Assembly: GCA_944472155.2 (NCBI GenBank)
Contig: OX235273.1
Location: forward strand, 84,872,793 to 84,936,792
Length of the DNA: 64,000 nt
Source of the DNA: Trichobilharzia szidati
Taxonomy: Eukaryota; Platyhelminthes; Trematoda; Strigeidida; Schistosomatidae
Direction of reading: 5' to 3'
Positions 58,973 through 64,000 of this stretch are shown one piece after another. Each line of letters begins with the position of its first letter. The first letter of the stretch is position 1. The notes beneath the pieces were generated by a model, which saw only the letters and a program-made list of their open reading frames with translations, did no database searches and was not told where the DNA came from. The position numbers and the translations under genes are program-made.

Positions 58973-59982
58973 ACACAAGGTGGGACTTGTTTAGTGAAGA
59001 TTCTCTTGATGACACTATCTCAAATGTTGCATGTTATCCCAAATTTTTTCTTGACACCTGTAGTCCCAGAGAAACACTCTTCATCAGATTTAAATCTCCA
59101 CCCTCAACTTAAAAAGCTTCGCAGGGAAGAGCAAAAGTTATATAAAATGAAGGATAACATTGGTGTGAAAAGAATTAATTTCCTAATGAAGCTTGAAATG
59201 CAGAGGTTGAAGTCAATTTATAACCAGAAGTTTATATCTTGCAAAAACGCCTCTAATATATGGAAACTTTTCAAAGAAATTAATGGCGGTAAGCAGGTAA
59301 ACGGTAACCCTTATTCATTTGATGTGTGTACACTGAACAATGCTTTCATATATTCTACCACAAATGCCAAGCTTTCTGGTGTCACAAGTATTAATTAAAG
59401 CTGCTTCCTCAGCTTCAATACAAATGATGTCCTAAAATGTCTCCAGTGTCTGAACCCTTCTCGTAGGCTAGGACCAGATGGTTTGCCTAGCGTTATTCGG
59501 GCGATGATAAGGCATATCCCCTGTTTGAAGTTGCGCCTCCAGCTTTACCTTGAGGACATTTGCGCGGTCTAGTTGATTTCAGTATGGCTGATTTGTTTCG
59601 TTTGATCTAGGTAGCTGCATTTGACGTGATTCTGGTTTCTGTTTGGCTTGAACTGTACTGATTTTGCTAAGAATAGTCGTCAAAAGCTGCCTCTAGGCCT
59701 GAAGGCAGTTATGGTGCAGGAGGATGCTTGAGAATGTGTTTCATGTAAAAGTTATAGGGTGCACCTAAAATCCTCCTGTTTGTGGCGTCTCAATGATTTC
59801 TGTAGAGCTTCGTTTCATCACTTCTGTCCATATCTGTCGTTCACGAGTGTTCCAGTAAATGTTTATGGCTATAATCAGGAACTTTCCAAAACGGTAACTG
59901 TGGTAAGGAATTCATATTTTTTCGCTATAGTTTCCAAGTCAATGTCTCTTTTAAGTTGCTTACTGTACTCTGTTAGCTATTC

Positions 59983-62054
59983 ATGATTTTTTTATTGAAA
60001 AGCTTCTGTTTTCATTTACAGTGGTACCGAATGGACGCATTGGCACTTGGAGACAATGGCGACCAACCTGCTCTTCCTATATCAGTGGATATCAAAAAAC
60101 TTTTTGACGGAATTATGTTTAGTCACCGGTATACCAGTAGGGTTCAAGTAGAAGATGCTCTAAGTCAGCTGGAATCAGTAATATATGTATATATGTATGA
60201 CAGAGTATTCCTAGGCAACTCATACACATTATGTAATCAAAAAGTGCATACGGGACCATGAATCTCAGGATTTGAAGTACAAATTAGTAGTCTTTCGTTG
60301 TACATATGGCATGAAGCGAAAATCTAGAGGTTCAGGTTTACGCGTCAAACCGTAAGAATTCTATTATTTATTTCTGCAGTGCAAAATACACCCGTTGCCA
60401 ATCTGGCTTTCGTATACGCTACAAGGAGGACGAGTTTATCATTTCTTCCGCGAAAACATTTCACAATCACAAATGTGGAAAAAGTCTTATGATGGGTGAT
60501 CCATATTCTAGACGCCTGTCCGGGGATGAAAAGGAGAATATTGCACCAGTTGTGAAGACTACATCTGAGGTTGCTGATGTTTTGGAATACGCTGAAGAGA
60601 ATTTTAATAAAATTTTGACGAGCACAGATGTGTATAATTTACGTAAGGATGTGAGACCAGGTAATTGAAGTAGTTTAAAGTTATTTTTGAAGCCATGCCT
60701 TTGAGATCAGATGTTATGCGCATAAGGCAAAGCGGTCAGGTGGTCGAATACGTGGAATCGAATACAGGGATAACCAGCAGAATTTGCTTCGCCCTGGAAT
60801 CACAGGTTCAGTTATATCGGAAATATGGAGAGGTGGTGTGTACTGACTCAACATACAATACCAATAAGGACGGGTAGGTTGTACGTGAAACGGTTGACAA
60901 ATCTTAATTAGATATTCTCTGTTTCAGTTGGTGGTAACAGACAATATGGGTCATGGCAGGCCTGTTTTTTTGGCATGGACGAGACGAGAGAGGTCATGTG
61001 ATGTAGCTTGGATATTGGAACAATTCCAAAGAATAATGCAGGATACGTCCATTACACAAACTTTCGTAATGGATTCGGCCAACTGTGAGATATCCGCCGT
61101 GCGTAATAGTCAAATTCAGGCGAAAATCGTCATCTGTGCATTTCATGTATGCCGGGCTTTCAGCAGGAAGGTGAGGTGAATGTAATTAATACTTGATGCA
61201 TTTAGACTCGAAATCCTTTTGTGCGCAGGTTTTTATATCGTCTTGTTAAAGCTGCGACACCAGAAAGGTAAATGCATTGATTTCTAACCGCTTAGATTTC
61301 ATCACTACCTTAGTGTCATTAGGACGGTTGATCGGAGGGTGTGAAATTATGTCGGGCATTACTGGGCGCCTAAGAAGGAGACGTGGGATGCGGCATATAT
61401 AGTACCAACAATAGAGTTGAAAGCTCTCAGTCACCTAAAACGATATCTCCACAGAAGAGATCCCCTACATGTATGTATGTACAAGACGTATAAATGGTGT
61501 GTACGCACAGAGAAGCGTAGGAGTGTTGAAGTCATCGTCGAAAGTTGTCGGATTCATAAGTACCACGCACCAGAACCAGTTATGCCGATATTACGAAACT
61601 TCACTCTTTATGCCGCTAAGTTAATTGCCAAGGACTATAGCCGTAATCGTCGGATGAGCATAAATGACGGCATATACCTGCACCAAGTGTATTATACCAA
61701 TTCTACTTGTACCTGCAGAATTTTTAGGGCACAAAGAATACCTTGCCGGCATATGCTACTATGTCACACTCAAATTCCTCAGTTTACAGGTAAATCAAAC
61801 TCTTACTAATATTTAAATTAATATTTTTAGTTGACAAAGTAATTCACCTGTGTTGCAGATGGTTTTGGTAGGATCCGTTGCTACCAAGTCGTGTGCCGTG
61901 TGAAGGTTCAGTGAAGAAACCCTGCAGGGAGATACTGCAACTTCTCAGACAATCGAACAGAAGCTTCGCAGTTATGCAGGATAATTATAGTAATGAATAC
62001 ACTATTAGTGCACTGCGAGTAACGCTGAATTACTTTGAGAGTTTTCTTGTTTGA
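59983..62054 (+). pseudogene. MULE-type transposase relic with FLYWCH/FAR1-like and SWIM zinc fingers
   Basis: Plus-strand reading with possible micro-introns. Leader with PISVDIKKLFDGIMFSHRY (60022 on). Zinc-binding N-domain: VVFRCTYGMKRKSRGSG, KYTRCQSGFRIRYKEDE and FHNHKCGK, across a 28-bp intron (60352-60379). A 32-bp intron follows at 60661-60692. DDE core: VVCTDSTYNTNKDG (first Asp), TDNMGHGRPVFLAWTR, FVMDSANCEISAV (second Asp) and ICAFHVCRAF (C..H). Then HYWAPKKETWDAAYIV and, near 61700-61755, the SWIM finger CTCRIFRAQRIPCRH. The last segment is 61860-62054, ending NYFESFLV and stop. At least two junctions (near 60873/60928 and 61170/61229) are one base out of frame, and a TAG precedes DPLLPS, so it is broken. 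No terminal inverted repeats were seen. Confidence 0.75.
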
Positions 62055-64000
62055 AAATGGAAGATGTACATATATTTTGTGTCAATAACTGCAAATATAC
62101 CATAAATTCTAAACTGTGTACGCCTTCTGTTTTACCGTTTCATGTGACAAAAGTTCAAGAGTCATTTGCGAATATAGTAGAAAGCATTTTATAGAGAGCA
62201 AGTAGAAGTCATTACCAGGCGGAATCTTGAGTACTTAGTATGAGAAGTAAGGTAAACTTTTTTTCTTGTAAGTACGCAATAAAAAGACAATGACGAGTTT
62301 TTGTAATTAGCATGGTATTTACTATGTAGGTAATGTTATTACAGGCATACGTTGCTATAACGTGTCTAGTCTTGTGTATCGCTGCATCAGTAACATAAAT
62401 ACCAATTGTAGAGTTTTCCAGTCAGTAAAATTTCGACGTTTCGTACGACAAACTTCGCGGAAGGTAGATGAAATTAAAGGCTGCTTCCAGATGATGCGTA
62501 CAACGGCATCTTAGGCAATGTCTACAAAGACAAAAATAAGATAATTAGAAGACACCTTAAAATGCATAGGTAAATAAGTGAAGTACTGTTTTGGAATAAA
62601 GGAGATTACTAGTATTATTACAAAGTCTTCAACTCATTTCATTTCTTTCAACTGGTACCATTTCTTGCGTCAGCGTTACTTACTTATAGTTCACTGTTAC
62701 TTCTTCGTTGCACCCTATTTACACAGTGCAAGGAAATGAGAAAATTAGTGCAATACTTAGCATACGGCAATAATAAGGGTATAAGCAGATTAACACTGCA
62801 GCGAGGTGCGACAGTAACAATAATTTGCTTTGTCTGAAAACAGTATTAATGTTACAGTGTTGAATTTTTAGCATCTCGTACATTATTGTATCTAATTTTA
62901 TGAAGTAATATTCGAAACAGTTGTAAAGATTACATTACAGAAATCGACAAGATATAGAGTTACCAAGAAACACCAGAGGATATAAGAACTCCAAGGTATT
63001 TCATGTTAGACTTAGTTTATGTTTCAGTGACCTCTTTGATACAACAATCTTGTGAACGATACAGCTTCATTCATATACATGAGTACTTCAGTTAAGCGTA
63101 CTACAGGTTTAAAAAAATCACCCATCTCATTCACTTCTATTTACACTAATTCTTATGTCCGTGTTACTGACTTTTGGTTAATGTTTTCTTCAGTGCACTT
63201 TATCTGGACAATTTAAGGAATTGGGAAATACATAGAGTACTTAAGAAACGGCATTCATAATTGTTTGAGCCAATTAACACTGCAGTGAGTTGTGACACTA
63301 CGCATCTGCAGTGACAAAGCTGACTGGCTGAGTTTTAACATGGAACTCAGTGAAGAAGTGTAGCAGTTCGATTTGCTACATTCCACACCTGAAAAATATT
63401 ACATTTAGTTGGTAAAAAGCAAAACATATTTCCTCAGATGTGTTTCCACTTCGCATACACTAAGTTGACAAGACTGTTCCCTGGTAAGTCCTTCAAGTGA
63501 GTGAAAGACAATTCTGTTAATACATGTATGATGAAAGTGAACCAAAATAAGAACGACAGTTGTAGAAATGAGCCTTGTATTATATCCTACTTGGAAATAT
63601 CATTTCCCTCATAGTTTAGTTTCAGTATTAAGTGAATGGAATGCAATCTGCAGGTTCATGAAATTCACATACGGACGTACTACTTTTCTCGAATCATAGT
63701 TAATTTCTCCTCAGTAAAGTGATAAATGGGCATTGTACTTGTGTAAACTCAATAGGCTATGAACCGCTGCCAATGAAAACGACAGAAATTCTTGGAATTA
63801 TCAGTTATAATTTTAGCTGGATCACATGCAACACTCAGCAGTTGTTAAATGGTCACTTCATGAACATCGAATGCATACAGAAAGCGCAGAAGATTTAGTA
63901 CAACATGCACACTCCTGATTTCATTATGCAGCATGCACGGCAAATGCATTACTTTAGGGGCCTACACAGTTCACAAATTAACTCACAACACTGAAGTGGG
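62055..64000. other. Non-coding end of window with a CR1 tail relic and a diverged duplication
   Basis: At 62812-63075 (minus strand) are two blocks from the 5289-7480 family: AATAATTTGCTTT...AAAACAGTA (3' end) and CCAAGGTATTTCATGTTAGA (the YLGVIL region). Segments about 62640-62825 and 63120-63305 resemble one another (for example TTAACACTGCAGCGAGGTGCGACA and TTAACACTGCAGTGAGTTGTGACA), spaced about 490 bp. No gene was recognised. Confidence 0.5.

Larger units (their letters stand above)
57850..59510 (+). pseudogene. Decayed CR1-like LINE copy, split by two foldback insertions
   Basis: Plus strand. Endonuclease start at 57902: NCRSLSHKINYLHALL, VVTIQENWLHG and KKQGGSAATFI. A linker follows: LNLSEKILHGCYFIKNVQN, then WDLFSEDSLDDTISNV, SPRETLF. 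Then LKKLRREEQKLYKMKDN and FISCKNASNIWKLFKEING (59068-59290), matching the opening of the 5289-7480 element (RKKETLYKSKD, LLSCKSPISMWKLFNEITG). RT block DVLKCLQCLNPSRRLGPDG is at 59420-59480, after which similarity stops. Foldbacks at 58428-58552 and 58741-58972 interrupt it. Confidence 0.75.

Noticed and set aside
1..64000. CRISPR arrays, bacterial operons, phage or viral genes
   Set aside because: None seen; the spliced genes and LINE/SINE content mark this as animal nuclear DNA.

Overview
The window is AT-rich, intron-bearing animal DNA from a repeat-laden genome. Several signs point to a blood fluke (genus Schistosoma) or a close digenean relative. Introns of 28-32 bp occur in gene-like regions. 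There are many RTE/SR2-type and CR1-like non-LTR retrotransposons with (TTA)n tails, plus Penelope-like relics. Pol III/tRNA-derived short repeats carry Sm-alpha-like hammerhead ribozyme sequence. The species cannot be fixed from the sequence alone.

Two host genes are well supported. A complete MGAT1 (N-acetylglucosaminyltransferase I) lies on the minus strand, 34435 to 25746. Its four exons splice in frame to 447 residues, about the length of the human enzyme. A torsin AAA+ ATPase starts on the plus strand at 48642 or 48681, with a 31-bp first intron; it runs into a 499-base N gap and cannot be finished here. Three exon-like plus-strand ORFs with good acceptors (45907-46848) may belong to an unrecognised host gene.

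Layout. 1-1.78 kb: nothing firm. 1.8-7.5 kb: an RTE tail and a 5'-truncated CR1-like element with a long open RT. 7.5-13.4 kb: mostly unannotatable, with a Penelope relic and two palindromic hammerhead-type short repeats. 13.7-15.7 kb: RTE relics. 17.5-19.2 kb: a Penelope-like element whose RT is interrupted beside the catalytic motif by Sm-alpha-like sequence. 19.5-24.9 kb: RTE relics and a tRNA-Gly-like SINE. 25.7-34.4 kb: MGAT1, its introns filled with RTE tails, SINEs and a Penelope-type foldback. 34.5-40.4 kb: apparently non-coding. 40.4-45.0 kb: a near full-length decayed RTE, itself split by a 1.15-kb insertion with a 4-bp target duplication. 46.9-47.8 kb: an isolated CR1-type ORF1 with a PHD-like zinc finger. 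48.6-51.8 kb: torsin. 53.8-57.4 kb: a CR1-like element with a 941-residue endonuclease-RT ORF. 57.85-59.5 kb: a decayed CR1 copy on the opposite strand, broken by two foldback insertions. 60.0-62.05 kb: a MULE-type transposase relic with a SWIM zinc finger. 62.1-64.0 kb: a CR1 tail relic and a diverged duplication.

The most interesting pattern is a set of short palindromic (foldback) repeats. Two families share the design of an inverted repeat built around, or containing, the stem II-GAAA half of a hammerhead ribozyme. One family derives from tRNA-headed, Sm-alpha-type SINEs. The other derives from a repeat that looks Penelope-associated. A 72-bp perfect palindrome, a 49-bp perfect palindrome, an 8-bp target duplication and a separate hammerhead SINE with an 11-bp target duplication suggest mobile units that repeatedly make snap-back copies.
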